DNA of 64,000 nt from Dyella flagellata (GTDB lineage Bacteria > Pseudomonadota > Gammaproteobacteria > Xanthomonadales > Rhodanobacteraceae), in the NCBI RefSeq assembly GCF_030160275.1, contig NZ_BSOA01000003.1, positions 1 to 64,000 of the forward strand. Reading direction: 5' to 3'. Made by a program: the position numbers and the translations under genes. Below are positions 1 through 8,436 of this stretch, piece after piece. Each line of letters starts with the position of its first letter. Position 1 is the first letter of the stretch. The notes below the pieces were generated by a model, which ran no database searches, was not told the origin of the DNA, and saw only the letters and a list, made by a program, of their open reading frames with translations.

Positions 1-426
1 GACGCGCCGGCCCACCCGGCCACCGCACCGGCTGCTCCGGCACCCGCCAGCACCGCGGCATCGGCCGCCGTGCCCGCCGCCGCCGAAGGCTTCCAGGTCA
101 GCTCCATCACCCTGGGCGACGCCATCACCAGCGAGCACAAGGTAAAGAAGGAAGCCACCATCTTCTCGCCCAGCCAGAAGACCATCTATGTAAGCGTCGA
201 TACCACCGGCACCACGCAGGGCGCTACGCTCAACGCCAAATGGACTTATCTGGACAAGAACCAGACGATCGTCAGCACCAGCCAGTCGATCGTCGCCGAC
301 AGCCCGAGCACCACCACCTTCAGTATGAAGAACCCGGACCTGTGGCCGGAAGGCAAGTACAAGGTGGACATCTCGGTGGACGGCAAGCCGGTCGCGAGCA
401 AGACCTTCGAAGTCAAGAAGAGCTGA
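1..426 (+). CDS. 3' end of an exported or surface protein of unknown function (5' truncated)
   Basis: The frame is open from the first base of the window, so the start lies upstream. About 25 Ala/Pro-rich residues, which look like a linker, lead into a domain of about 115 residues. That domain has alternating short beta-strand-like segments and ends in KTFEVKKS, suggesting an Ig-like beta sandwich. A GTG at 70 could serve as a start, but the open upstream frame with the same codon bias argues that it is internal. I do not recognise the family. The gene is followed by a strong terminator and is not co-transcribed with mprF. Confidence 0.6.
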   Translation, partial: DAPAHPATAPAAPAPASTAASAAVPAAAEGFQVSSITLGDAITSEHKVKKEATIFSPSQKTIYVSVDTTGTTQGATLNAKWTYLDKNQTIVSTSQSIVADSPSTTTFSMKNPDLWPEGKYKVDISVDGKPVASKTFEVKKS

Positions 427-448
427 GCCGGGCTGACGGTATGGATAC

Positions 449-480
449 GGGGCGCCCTTCGCGGGGCGCCCCTTTGTTTT
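449..480 (+). terminator. Rho-independent terminator after the first gene
   Basis: A GC-only stem (GGGGCGCC pairing with GGCGCCCC around a TTCG-type loop) is followed by CTTTGTTTT. It lies 22 bases after the stop codon at 424-426. Confidence 0.85.
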
Positions 481-585
481 CATGGGAACGTGTCCAGGAC
501 ACGTCCGCGATGGCGGGTCGCAAGTTATTACCTGTCATGCCATGTATGGCACCATCGCGGTCCGGGGAATTGAGAGGCGCGGTAC

Positions 586-3189
586 GTGGAGCAGCAAGGC
601 GGGGCCGAAGTCCTTAGCCAAGAAGACGCCCTGAGCCGGAGCGGTCCGGTGTGGCTGCGTCGATTCGTCGGTCCGATTCTGTCGGTGCTGATGCTGTGCC
701 TGGCGCTATGGGCGCTGTACCGGCTGGCCGGCGAAGTGAGCTATCACCAGGTTGGCGAGTACATGCACCGCCTGCGCCGCGGGCGCATTGGCCAGGCCAT
801 CGTGCTGACCGCGCTCGGTTACGCGGTGATGCCGCTGTATGACCTGTTTGCGCTGAGCGCGATTGGCCGCAAGTTGCCGAAGCCGCGCGTGGCGCTGATC
901 TCCTTCATCAGCTACGCCTTCAGCAATACCCTCGGTATGGCGATGCTGGTATCCGGTTCGATCCGCTACCGCTTCTATATCCAGGCCGGCCTGACGACGC
1001 TGGACGTAGCCAAGGTGGTGCTGTTCTGCACGCTCAGCTTCTGGCTGGGCCTGTTCACCATCACCGGCGTGACACTGCTGCTGGTACCGATACCTCTGGG
1101 CTTGCCGTTTGCTCATTGGCGTCTGCTGTTGGGTGTCGGCTTGTGCCTGATGCCCTTGCTCTGGCTGACCGGAGCGGCCCTGCTGCGTCGACCGATCAGA
1201 CTTTGGCGATGGAAAGTGCAATTGCCTTCGTTGTCGGTGGGATTGCGCCAGGTGTTCGTGGGGGCGCTCGACTGGGGTCTCGCGGCCGCCGTGCTGTATG
1301 CACTGATGCCCGATTCACTGGCGCTGCATTTCGGTTCGTTCCTGGCGATCTTCGCGCTGGCTCAAATCGCCGGCCTGATCAGCCATGTACCGGGTGGCCT
1401 GGGCGTGTTCGAAGCCGTGATGCTGGCCGGCTTCGGCGCCACCGGTAACCAGGCTTTGTCCGCACCGATACTCGGTGCGCTCGCCGCTTACCGCGGCGTG
1501 TACTACCTGCTGCCGCTGTGCGCGGCCACGGTGGCAGTGGTGATCCGCGAAGCCCGCGGGCTGCGGCAGGCCGCGCTGCTTACACCGTGGTTCAACGGCA
1601 TCCTGCCACCGTTCTTCGCGGGTCTTACGCTGGTATCCGGCGCGGTACTGCTGTTCTCCGGCGCCACCGCGGTCTTGCCGGGGCGCCTGGAACTGTTGAG
1701 CGACCTGTTGCCGCTGCAGGTGATGGAGGTTTCGCACTTCCTCAACAGCGTGATCGGCATGTCGCTGTTGATACTCGCGCGCGGCCTGCAGCGCCGGCTC
1801 GATGCGGCCTATTGGCTGACGCTGGTGCTGTTGCTGGCCGGCGCGGTGGCTTCGCTGCTCAAGGGCATCGACTACGAAGAGGCCGGCTTGCTGGTTCTGC
1901 TGGCGGTGGCGCTCGCACCTGCGCACCGCCTGTTCTATCGCCGGGCTTCGCTGTTCGACATGACCTTCTCGTTCGGCTGGCTGCTTGCTTGCGCCACGGT
2001 ACTGGGTTGCACGGTGTGGCTGGTGCTTTTCAGCTACCAGCATGTGGAATACCGCAACGACCTGTGGTGGCAATTCAGCTTCTACCACGGCAACGCGCCA
2101 CGCGCCTTGCGCGCCCTGGTGGGTGCGGCCGGGGTGGCGTTTCTGTTCGCGCTTACTACGCTGATCCGCTCCGCGCGCTCGCGTCCTACCCCGCCCGGCG
2201 AAGTAGAACTGGCGCGCGCCATACCGTTGATCAAGCAATTCCACTCCGCCCAGGCGCATCTGGCGCTGATGGGCGACAAGAGCTTGTTGTTCGATCCGGA
2301 TACCCAGGCCTTCATCATGTATAGCGTCGAGGGGCGCAGCTGGGTGGCGATGGGCGATCCGGTCGGCCGCGATGATCGCGCGCGGCAGGAATTGGTGTGG
2401 ACCTTCCGTGAGCGCTGCGAACGGGCCGGCGGATGGCCGGTGTTCTACCAGGTGAACCCGGACGACCTGGATCTCTATCTGGAGGTGGGCATGAGCCTGC
2501 TGAAGATCGGGGAAGAAGCACGCGTACGGCTGGCACAGTTCAACCTCGACGGCAAATCGAAGAAGGTCCTGCGCAACACCGTGAACAAGCTGGTGCGCGA
2601 GGGCCTGCGGCTGGAGATCGTGCCGGTCGAACAAACCCCGTCGCTACTGCCGCAGCTGAAGCCGATCTCCGACGCCTGGCTGCGCGAAAAGCGCGTGCGC
2701 GAAAAAGGCTTCTCGCTCGGCGCCTTCGACGAGCGCTATCTCTCGCGTACGCCGATGGCTGTGGTGTGGCAGAACGACAAGCCGGTCGCCTTCGCCAACC
2801 TGTTCCTCACCGACAGCATGGAAGAAGCCTCGGTGGACCTGATGCGCTTTGCGCCCGATGCGCCGCCAGGCTTGATGGATTACCTGTTCGTGGAACTGAT
2901 GCAGTGGTCCAAGGCGCAGGGCTATCGCTGGTTCAACCTCGGCATGGCGCCGCTGTCGGGCTTGCAGAGCCGCCGTCAGGCGCCGCTGTGGAATCGCTTC
3001 GGCGCGCTCATCTTCGGTCGTGGCGAGCGCTTCTATAATTTCCAGGGCCTGCACCGCTACAAGGACAAGTTCGATCCGGAATGGGAGCCGCGGTACCTGG
3101 CTGCCCCGGGCGGAATTGCCTTGCCGGTGGTGCTCACCAATGTCGCCAGCCTGATCTCGGGCGGGCTTAGCGGAGTCGTCCGTCGATGA
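586..3189 (+). CDS. mprF: Bifunctional lysylphosphatidylglycerol flippase/synthetase MprF
   Basis: Predicted to transfer lysine from Lys-tRNA to phosphatidylglycerol and flip the product across the inner membrane, reducing surface charge and sensitivity to cationic peptides. The 867 residues match full-length MprF. Roughly residues 25-500 are many hydrophobic helices (flippase part). Residues about 545-845 form the cytosolic DUF2156/GNAT-like synthase, with the typical block around SLLFDPDTQAFIMY and a C-terminal YNFQGLHRYKDKFDPEW. The start is GTG with an AGAGG Shine-Dalgarno about 8 bases upstream. The stop overlaps the next ATG by 4 bp (ATGA), so translation is probably coupled to the acvB-like gene. 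The family is clear; amino-acid specificity (Lys versus Ala) cannot be read from the sequence. Confidence 0.93.
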   Translation: MEQQGGAEVLSQEDALSRSGPVWLRRFVGPILSVLMLCLALWALYRLAGEVSYHQVGEYMHRLRRGRIGQAIVLTALGYAVMPLYDLFALSAIGRKLPKPRVALISFISYAFSNTLGMAMLVSGSIRYRFYIQAGLTTLDVAKVVLFCTLSFWLGLFTITGVTLLLVPIPLGLPFAHWRLLLGVGLCLMPLLWLTGAALLRRPIRLWRWKVQLPSLSVGLRQVFVGALDWGLAAAVLYALMPDSLALHFGSFLAIFALAQIAGLISHVPGGLGVFEAVMLAGFGATGNQALSAPILGALAAYRGVYYLLPLCAATVAVVIREARGLRQAALLTPWFNGILPPFFAGLTLVSGAVLLFSGATAVLPGRLELLSDLLPLQVMEVSHFLNSVIGMSLLILARGLQRRLDAAYWLTLVLLLAGAVASLLKGIDYEEAGLLVLLAVALAPAHRLFYRRASLFDMTFSFGWLLACATVLGCTVWLVLFSYQHVEYRNDLWWQFSFYHGNAPRALRALVGAAGVAFLFALTTLIRSARSRPTPPGEVELARAIPLIKQFHSAQAHLALMGDKSLLFDPDTQAFIMYSVEGRSWVAMGDPVGRDDRARQELVWTFRERCERAGGWPVFYQVNPDDLDLYLEVGMSLLKIGEEARVRLAQFNLDGKSKKVLRNTVNKLVREGLRLEIVPVEQTPSLLPQLKPISDAWLREKRVREKGFSLGAFDERYLSRTPMAVVWQNDKPVAFANLFLTDSMEEASVDLMRFAPDAPPGLMDYLFVELMQWSKAQGYRWFNLGMAPLSGLQSRRQAPLWNRFGALIFGRGERFYNFQGLHRYKDKFDPEWEPRYLAAPGGIALPVVLTNVASLISGGLSGVVRR

Positions 3190-3968
3190 AATTGCGTATT
3201 GCCGTGGTGGTGGTCGTGCTGGCGATCGCCGCGGTACTGGCCATCTGGAAACCGTTCCCTCATCCCAGCCTGGAAGATGCCTCCGTCAAGCTGATGCCGA
3301 CCACGCCGGCGCCGGCCGGCCATGACGACGTGATCGCGATCTTCTATTCCGGCGACGGCGGCTGGCGCGATCTGGACCAGCAACTGGGTAAGCGCCTGCA
3401 AGCCCACGGCGTGCCCGTGCTCGGCATCAGCTGCCTGGACTACTACTGGCGCATGCGTCCGGCCGAGGAATCGGCACGCGACCTGGATGCGCTGATCAAC
3501 CAGTACACCACGCAGTGGCACAAGCAGAAGGTATGGCTGATCGGCTTCTCCTTCGGCGCAGACGTGCTGCCCACCATCGTCGACAAGCTCAGTCCCGCGA
3601 ACCGTGCGCGCATCACGCAGATGGTGCTGCTCTCGCCCAGCCAGGACGTGAACTTCGAGATCGAGATGGAAGGCTACATCATGATGCGCGAGAACTGGCT
3701 GAAGACGCATCTGCAGCAAATCAAGCAGTGGATCCATCCGGTGCCGCACTATCCGGCGCTGCCGCCGATCGAGGCGCTGCAAGGCAAGCCGCCGCTGGTC
3801 TGTTATTACGGCCACGACGATGGCGACGATACGGTATGCAACGATCCGAAGCTGCCGAAGTGGGTGCAGGTCTACGTGAAGCCGGGCGACCATCACTTCG
3901 ACTACAATTATGACGGGCTGGCGATGCAGATGATCGCCGATTTGCCGAAGCATCCGCCCTCGCCCTGA
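3186..3968 (+). CDS. acvB: AcvB/VirJ-family periplasmic alpha/beta hydrolase, probable lysyl-PG hydrolase
   Basis: This 260-residue protein has an N-terminal hydrophobic anchor or signal (residues 5-20) and then an alpha/beta-hydrolase domain. IAIFYSGDGGW (50-60) is the VirJ/AcvB signature, GFSFGA holds the nucleophile Ser122, and GDHHFDYN near the C-terminus supplies the likely catalytic His. In Agrobacterium the lpiA(mprF)-acvB operon makes and hydrolyses lysyl-PG. The same arrangement here, with a 4-bp ATGA overlap, supports that role. It is the short VirJ-sized form (one domain), not the longer two-domain AcvB. Family assignment is firm; the substrate is inferred from operon context. Confidence 0.85.
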   Translation: MKLRIAVVVVVLAIAAVLAIWKPFPHPSLEDASVKLMPTTPAPAGHDDVIAIFYSGDGGWRDLDQQLGKRLQAHGVPVLGISCLDYYWRMRPAEESARDLDALINQYTTQWHKQKVWLIGFSFGADVLPTIVDKLSPANRARITQMVLLSPSQDVNFEIEMEGYIMMRENWLKTHLQQIKQWIHPVPHYPALPPIEALQGKPPLVCYYGHDDGDDTVCNDPKLPKWVQVYVKPGDHHFDYNYDGLAMQMIADLPKHPPSP

Positions 3969-3974
3969 CTCGTG

Positions 3975-3993
3975 CGGGACGGGACGTCCCGCG
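3975..3993 (+). terminator. Possible weak terminator hairpin after acvB
   Basis: GCGGGACG and CGTCCCGC pair around a 3-base loop 7 bases after the acvB stop. There is no T-tract, so termination is uncertain. Confidence 0.35.
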
Positions 3994-4256
3994 ATCTATG
4001 GCGCGAGACCAGGCGCCTGCCAGCGACGCAACGCCAAGCGCCACGCTCAATGACCATGCTTTGAACAAAGGCTTCATGCCCGCCAGGCTTTCGGCGGCTG
4101 TCTCGCATACCGCGCTTGCACGAACATCGCGCGAGATTTTCACCTATCTGAACTGCCTGGACGGCGCGTACGCCTCTTTCACGGCCGCATTGATCGAATC
4201 GACAACGCCGAACGCGCTACCGCGCCGGCTATCCATCGATCCGCACGGAGATTGTG

Positions 4257-4430
4257 ATGCTTTATTGGGCCGCCGTATTTTTCATCATCGCCATCATCGC
4301 CGCCGTGTTCGGTTTCGGTGGCATTGCCGCCGGAGCGGCCAGTATCGCCAAGATACTGTTCATCCTGTTCATCGTTCTATTCGTGCTGTCGCTGATCGTC
4401 AGCGGTATACGCCGGGGGCCACGTCCTTGA
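4257..4430 (+). CDS. DUF1328 (YtjA-like) small membrane protein
   Basis: A 57-residue protein read directly from the bases: it begins [13 protein letters not shown] and ends SGIRRGPRP. Two hydrophobic helices are joined by a Gly/Ala-rich turn ([12 protein letters not shown]), the standard layout of DUF1328 proteins. These are small inner-membrane proteins of unknown function found across proteobacteria. A GGAG Shine-Dalgarno lies 8 bases before the ATG. The gene stands alone between the acvB-like gene and a convergent methyltransferase. Family identity is secure from length and sequence pattern; no function is assigned. Confidence 0.85.
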   Translation: MLYWAAVFFIIAIIAAVFGFGGIAAGAASIAKILFILFIVLFVLSLIVSGIRRGPRP

Positions 4431-4433
4431 CCC

Positions 4434-4458
4434 ATAGGCCGGGATTGCCATCCCGGCC
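4434..4458. repeat. Variant single GTAG-type REP palindrome
   Basis: ATAG followed by GGCCGGGAT and ATCCCGGCC arms around a short loop. This is a diverged copy of the GTAG-headed palindromes seen elsewhere in the window. It lies between convergent genes, where it could also act as a bidirectional stem-loop. Confidence 0.7.
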
Positions 4459-4471
4459 GGCAATATAGTCG

Positions 4472-5332
4472 CTAGCGGCTACGAAACAAGGTCACGCTTC
4501 CGCGCTCGCTGATATTGTCCATCGTCAGCCACGATTCCCGGGCCAGCACTTCGGTGCAGGGTCCCAACGTGCAAAGTCGAATCGGGCGGTCTTCGGCTTC
4601 CCGCTTCAGCATATCCAACACGGTGCGCAAGATCGTGCCGGTGAACGGCGTGTACAAATAGAACACCGTGCCTTCTGCCAGGCACGCATGCCGTACATCC
4701 TGCGCGATGAAACTTGCATTGCGCAGGTTCAACGCTTGCGCGCACTGCCGCGCGCTCGTCACGTAAGCGGCCTGCAATTCGATGCCGACGCAACGGGCCC
4801 GTGTGCAGATCGCCGTCAACAGCGTGACATGACCTAACCCCGCCCCGAGATCGATGACCACATCCTGGTCACCCATGGGCACGCGCGCCAGGAGGTCGAA
4901 GATATGGCGCGCCGGTGTCGGCTGATAGAACACCATCTCCGCGTCAAGCTCGGGCACGTTGCCGGGTTCCGCCAAGTCGAGCACGCCGCTGAGCAGCGCG
5001 TCGAGCGGATCGTAGCCTTCTTCATCGCCATTCCGGGGCATCGCTGCTGCCCAATGCAGCAGCCTGCCTGCCCCCTGACCACGTCGAATGTCTGCGCGAA
5101 TGGCGTGATAGAGCCGGCGATCGATCACTTCCAATTCGATCATCAGGCCTTCGCCGCGTTGTCGTAGCGATGGCTCCAGGCTATCGCCGGCATGGAAAAG
5201 AGCACGTTCCAATTGCTCTTGCATGTCGATACGGCGCCCCAGTTGGTCCGGATCGCGCCAGGTTCGATCCTGTAGCATTTGGTTCAGCAGGTTGCGCAAA
5301 CGGGCGTCCATCCGATCATCCAGGAATGTCAC
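4472..5332 (-). CDS. Class I SAM-dependent methyltransferase, substrate unknown
   Basis: A 286-residue protein. Residues about 1-140 are helical, and the Rossmann part begins with motif I (VIDLGAGLGHV), followed by an acidic motif II (CVGIELQAAY). The region YLYTPFTGTILRTVL resembles proteins usually annotated simply as class I methyltransferase. The upstream-most start is GTG at 5332; an ATG seven codons in (5311) is also possible, and neither has a strong Shine-Dalgarno. The GTG directly abuts the ATG of the divergent acetyltransferase, so any promoter must lie inside the opposite gene. I cannot name the substrate. Confidence 0.75.
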   Translation of the reverse strand: MTFLDDRMDARLRNLLNQMLQDRTWRDPDQLGRRIDMQEQLERALFHAGDSLEPSLRQRGEGLMIELEVIDRRLYHAIRADIRRGQGAGRLLHWAAAMPRNGDEEGYDPLDALLSGVLDLAEPGNVPELDAEMVFYQPTPARHIFDLLARVPMGDQDVVIDLGAGLGHVTLLTAICTRARCVGIELQAAYVTSARQCAQALNLRNASFIAQDVRHACLAEGTVFYLYTPFTGTILRTVLDMLKREAEDRPIRLCTLGPCTEVLARESWLTMDNISERGSVTLFRSR

Positions 5333-5794
5333 ATGAGCAAGCCCTTCGTCATCAGGCAGGTACGGCAGGCGGATTTTTCCGAGTGGCTGCCGTTATGGCA
5401 AGGCTACAACGCTTTCTACGGCAGAGCGGGCGCTACGGCGCTTCCTGCGCAGATTACGCATACGACATGGCAGCGCTTCCTCGACGCCTATGAACCCGTG
5501 CATGCACTGGTCGCCGAATGCGACGGACGCCTGCTTGGCTTGGCGCACTACCTGTTTCACCGCAGCACCACCCAGATCGAACCGAGCTGCTATCTGCAGG
5601 ATCTGTTCACCGACGAATCGGCCCGTGGCTTAGGAGCGGGCCGCACACTGATCGAAGCGGTCTACCAGGCCGCGGCGCAAGCCGGCTGCCCGCGTGTGTA
5701 CTGGCAGACGCACGAAACAAACGCCACCGCCATGCGGCTTTACGACCAACTGGCGGAGAAATCGGGCTTTGTCGTCTACCGCAAGTTGCTATGA
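5333..5794 (+). CDS. GNAT-family N-acetyltransferase
   Basis: 153 residues, starting MSKPFVIRQ. The ATG has an AGGA Shine-Dalgarno 7 bases upstream, which fits better than the longer frame opening at 5279. The acetyl-CoA binding motif A is seen as YLQDLFTDESARGLGAGRTL (about 84-103), and motif B as the ETNATAMRLYDQ segment. The protein acetylates an unknown amine; its nearest relatives are small single-domain GNATs. It reads divergently from the methyltransferase, and its 3' end overlaps the convergent hydrolase gene by 6 bp. Confidence 0.85.
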   Translation: MSKPFVIRQVRQADFSEWLPLWQGYNAFYGRAGATALPAQITHTTWQRFLDAYEPVHALVAECDGRLLGLAHYLFHRSTTQIEPSCYLQDLFTDESARGLGAGRTLIEAVYQAAAQAGCPRVYWQTHETNATAMRLYDQLAEKSGFVVYRKLL

Positions 5795-6679
5795 ATAGCC
5801 CGCCGCTTTGCGGTTGCGCAACCATTCCAGCAGTTGTGCCATCACCTGGTGCCGCCCGGTTTCGGTTTCGTTGAACAGCTCGTGGAACAGAGTATCGAAG
5901 AAGCGACTGGTGAGTTGCTTGGTGGCCCAGGCACCGTTGGAAAAATCGCGGCTGCCGGACGGATCCACCAGGCGATCGCTGCCGGCTGCCAGCAACAAGG
6001 TCGGTACGCGCAAACGCCAGGCGTCGGTAATGCACGCTGCGCCGGCACGGAAAATGAAATCGGCCAGGCGCGGCGTTATCCAGCGTACGCACAAGGGATC
6101 GTTGCGATACTCCTGGACCACCTTCGCATCATGCGACAACCCATCGAACGGCAAGCCATTGCGCAAGGGCAGATTCGGCAGCACCCGCGTGAGCACGGCC
6201 GCCAAGCGACGCTGCCATGGCGCCGCATACGAGCGCAAGGCGGGTGAGGAAAGCACCAGTCCGGGTGGTTCCACGCGACCATCCAAAACCGCGCGCAAAG
6301 CAATCAGCCCACCCATGCTGTGACCGAGCAGTAGTGGCGGCTTACCCAGGCTGGCCGCGTAATGCTCGTAGACAGAGGCGAGGTCGCGCAGCAGATCATC
6401 GCCATGCCGCAAGGCGGCCCTTTGGCCCGGCGTATGTCCATGCCCGCGTTGATCGTAGCTGCGCACGGCATAGCCGTGCGCGAGAAACCACTGCGCCAGT
6501 GCTTCGTAGCGTCCGCTATGCTCGCCCAACCCGTGCACGATCAGCACTGCATCGTGCGCGGGGTGCCGTGGCCAATCACGCAAAAACAGCCGCTGCCCGT
6601 CGGCCATGGTCAGCCAGGTCGCCCCATCGTTGGTATTCCCACCACCGGCCATCGACTCCGCCCTTGCCTGTCGTTCCAC
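5789..6679 (-). CDS. Alpha/beta hydrolase, monoacylglycerol lipase-like
   Basis: 296 residues. It has the serine aminopeptidase S33/lysophospholipase pattern: HGLGEHSGRY oxyanion-region motif, DQRGHGHTPG, nucleophile elbow GHSMGG (Ser), acid residue in the ...GSDRLVDP segment, and a C-terminal HELFNE His. These are the marks of monoacylglycerol lipase-type hydrolases that cleave lipid esters in the cytoplasm. The GTG start at 6679 has AAGGGGA 6 bases upstream; an ATG at 6652 is an alternative. No signal peptide is seen. The exact ester substrate is not predictable. Confidence 0.85.
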   Translation of the reverse strand: MERQARAESMAGGGNTNDGATWLTMADGQRLFLRDWPRHPAHDAVLIVHGLGEHSGRYEALAQWFLAHGYAVRSYDQRGHGHTPGQRAALRHGDDLLRDLASVYEHYAASLGKPPLLLGHSMGGLIALRAVLDGRVEPPGLVLSSPALRSYAAPWQRRLAAVLTRVLPNLPLRNGLPFDGLSHDAKVVQEYRNDPLCVRWITPRLADFIFRAGAACITDAWRLRVPTLLLAAGSDRLVDPSGSRDFSNGAWATKQLTSRFFDTLFHELFNETETGRHQVMAQLLEWLRNRKAAGYS

Positions 6680-6743
6680 AGCAGTCCCCTTGTTGGCTTG
6701 CGTACATTAGCCCTTGGCGGAAGTTCTGAGAACCTGGGATGCC

Positions 6744-8255
6744 TTAGCGGCTTGGTACCAAGCCTGGCTTACCCACGGTGCTGCACGAAGGCCCCTGGTC
6801 CGGCGGTGGTGCAGAAGGAAAGGCCTGCTCAGGGTAAATATAGACTGGGGTGGTCGCGACGAAACTATCCGCGTAGGTCAGCTCGGTAAACATCGCCAGC
6901 CAGCCGCTGTCCGGCTTGTCCACCTCAACGGTCACTTTGCCATGGCTGATAGTCGCCGGCATTTCCTTGTAGCGGACGCCGCACGCATAGCGGAAATCGC
7001 GTGCCGAGGCGTTCTCAGCCACCCATACCCGGGCGCTCTCGGGTGCTTCCGACGACGAGGCGCTAAGCTCTAGTCGAGCCCCTACGTTCCATTTCGAATG
7101 CACCACAGGAATGGAGCGACCTTCATTCCAACGCTGCAGCGTCGGGATCAACGCCTCCTGCAGGTGTTGCTTGATGCCGTAGTGGTCGGAGTTGGGCACG
7201 ACGCGTTCACCGGTTTCACCCTGCAATTTGTCGATATAGAAGCGCGACACATCCGGTGGGAAGAAGTCATCACCGCTGGCATTGACGATGTACTTGGGTA
7301 TCCGCAGGCGTTCCCCATACCGGCTCGACAGATATTTATAGGGATCTTCCACCTGCATCAACTGATCGAACTCCGGAGTCTGATAACGCCCTAGAATGCC
7401 GTGGTTGTAATAGTCCCGCAGGGCAATCGGCCACGCGCCGCCATAGCTCTTGTTGATATAGGGGATCAGCGGCTCGATATGCATGCCGATCACAAAAGGA
7501 ACCACCGCATCCACTCGCTGATCGCCCAAAGGCACCAGCCAAGTAGCCCAGGCCCGCTTCGACACACCGGTCACCACGAAGGAGCGCACCTGCTCGGGAG
7601 TCAACTCGCGCTGCGCCAGATCCATGGCGTGTACCGCTGCCTCGGCCATCGGTACATGCAGCGGCAGCGTGCGGTTTTGTTGCGGGTGGTCCAGGAAACG
7701 CTCCCAGGTCTCACCGATCAGGTCGTCTTCCTCTCTTTGCTGGCTGTCGCCCGGCAGCTGCACATATTGATTGGGCTCATACGCCAGTGAAATCACGACC
7801 ATGTGGGTCTGCCGAGCAAGGTTTGCCAGGATGTCTTCATCGAAATCCGTAGGGGGAGAGCTGTCCTCCTTGGCCTGGTCTTTCGCCACGTTGGTGCCGT
7901 TGTTGATCACCAGCAGGGCACGCGCCGTGGATGTTTTCTCCGGCACATAGACATCCACCTGATGCGTCCAAACCTCAGGCCGTGCGCCACCGCCCTCCGG
8001 CCATTGCTGGGAAGTCATCTCGTAACTGGTCTTTTTGACGTCCGGCGGCTGGACTGCCGGCGGTGGCAGCTTTTTATATCGCCAAGGCCAACTCGCCTGC
8101 TGCTCGCGATAGCAGGGCCACGCGTCAGAAAAATTGAGAGAACGACACGGATCGGCGGCAGGTTGCGCCACCGGATCGGCGTGCACCTTCGCGTGGAATG
8201 CCACTACGGTGACAACAATGAGGGTAAAGCCGACGACCATCAGCGACTTGAACAT
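6744..8255 (-). CDS. PhoPQ-activated pathogenicity-related (PqaA-like) exported protein
   Basis: 503 residues. The start is placed at ATG 8255 because AAGGAG lies 7 bases upstream; the longer frame to 8372 lacks support. An N-terminal signal peptide (FKSLMVVGFTLIVVTVVAF, then AKVHA) precedes an alpha/beta-hydrolase-like domain. That domain has LLVINNGTNVAK, the nucleophile-like GVSKRAWATW and the acid-like NASGDDFFPPDVSRFY, the hallmarks of the PhoPQ_related family. Salmonella PqaA is PhoP-activated and linked to melittin resistance, but its biochemical activity is not established. The protein probably acts in the periplasm. It stands alone. Whether PhoP controls it here cannot be seen. Confidence 0.88.
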   Translation of the reverse strand: MFKSLMVVGFTLIVVTVVAFHAKVHADPVAQPAADPCRSLNFSDAWPCYREQQASWPWRYKKLPPPAVQPPDVKKTSYEMTSQQWPEGGGARPEVWTHQVDVYVPEKTSTARALLVINNGTNVAKDQAKEDSSPPTDFDEDILANLARQTHMVVISLAYEPNQYVQLPGDSQQREEDDLIGETWERFLDHPQQNRTLPLHVPMAEAAVHAMDLAQRELTPEQVRSFVVTGVSKRAWATWLVPLGDQRVDAVVPFVIGMHIEPLIPYINKSYGGAWPIALRDYYNHGILGRYQTPEFDQLMQVEDPYKYLSSRYGERLRIPKYIVNASGDDFFPPDVSRFYIDKLQGETGERVVPNSDHYGIKQHLQEALIPTLQRWNEGRSIPVVHSKWNVGARLELSASSSEAPESARVWVAENASARDFRYACGVRYKEMPATISHGKVTVEVDKPDSGWLAMFTELTYADSFVATTPVYIYPEQAFPSAPPPDQGPSCSTVGKPGLVPSR

Positions 8256-8436
8256 ACACATGCTCCTTGTGTTTGCTGCGCACATACCGTGCGTTGCCGC
8301 GATTGAAGACGGCATGCGCGGACATGAAAAATCATCCATGACACGACTGCAAACAGGAAATGTCTCAAACACCCACGATGGTGAAAGGACTCACAATCAG
8401 TGTGTTGGCGGGTACCTGGAATAGATCAGAGCATCC

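Noticed and set aside
1315-2634. Minus-strand 439-codon frame opposite mprF
   Set aside because: A Gln/His/Arg-rich shadow of a well-recognised gene.
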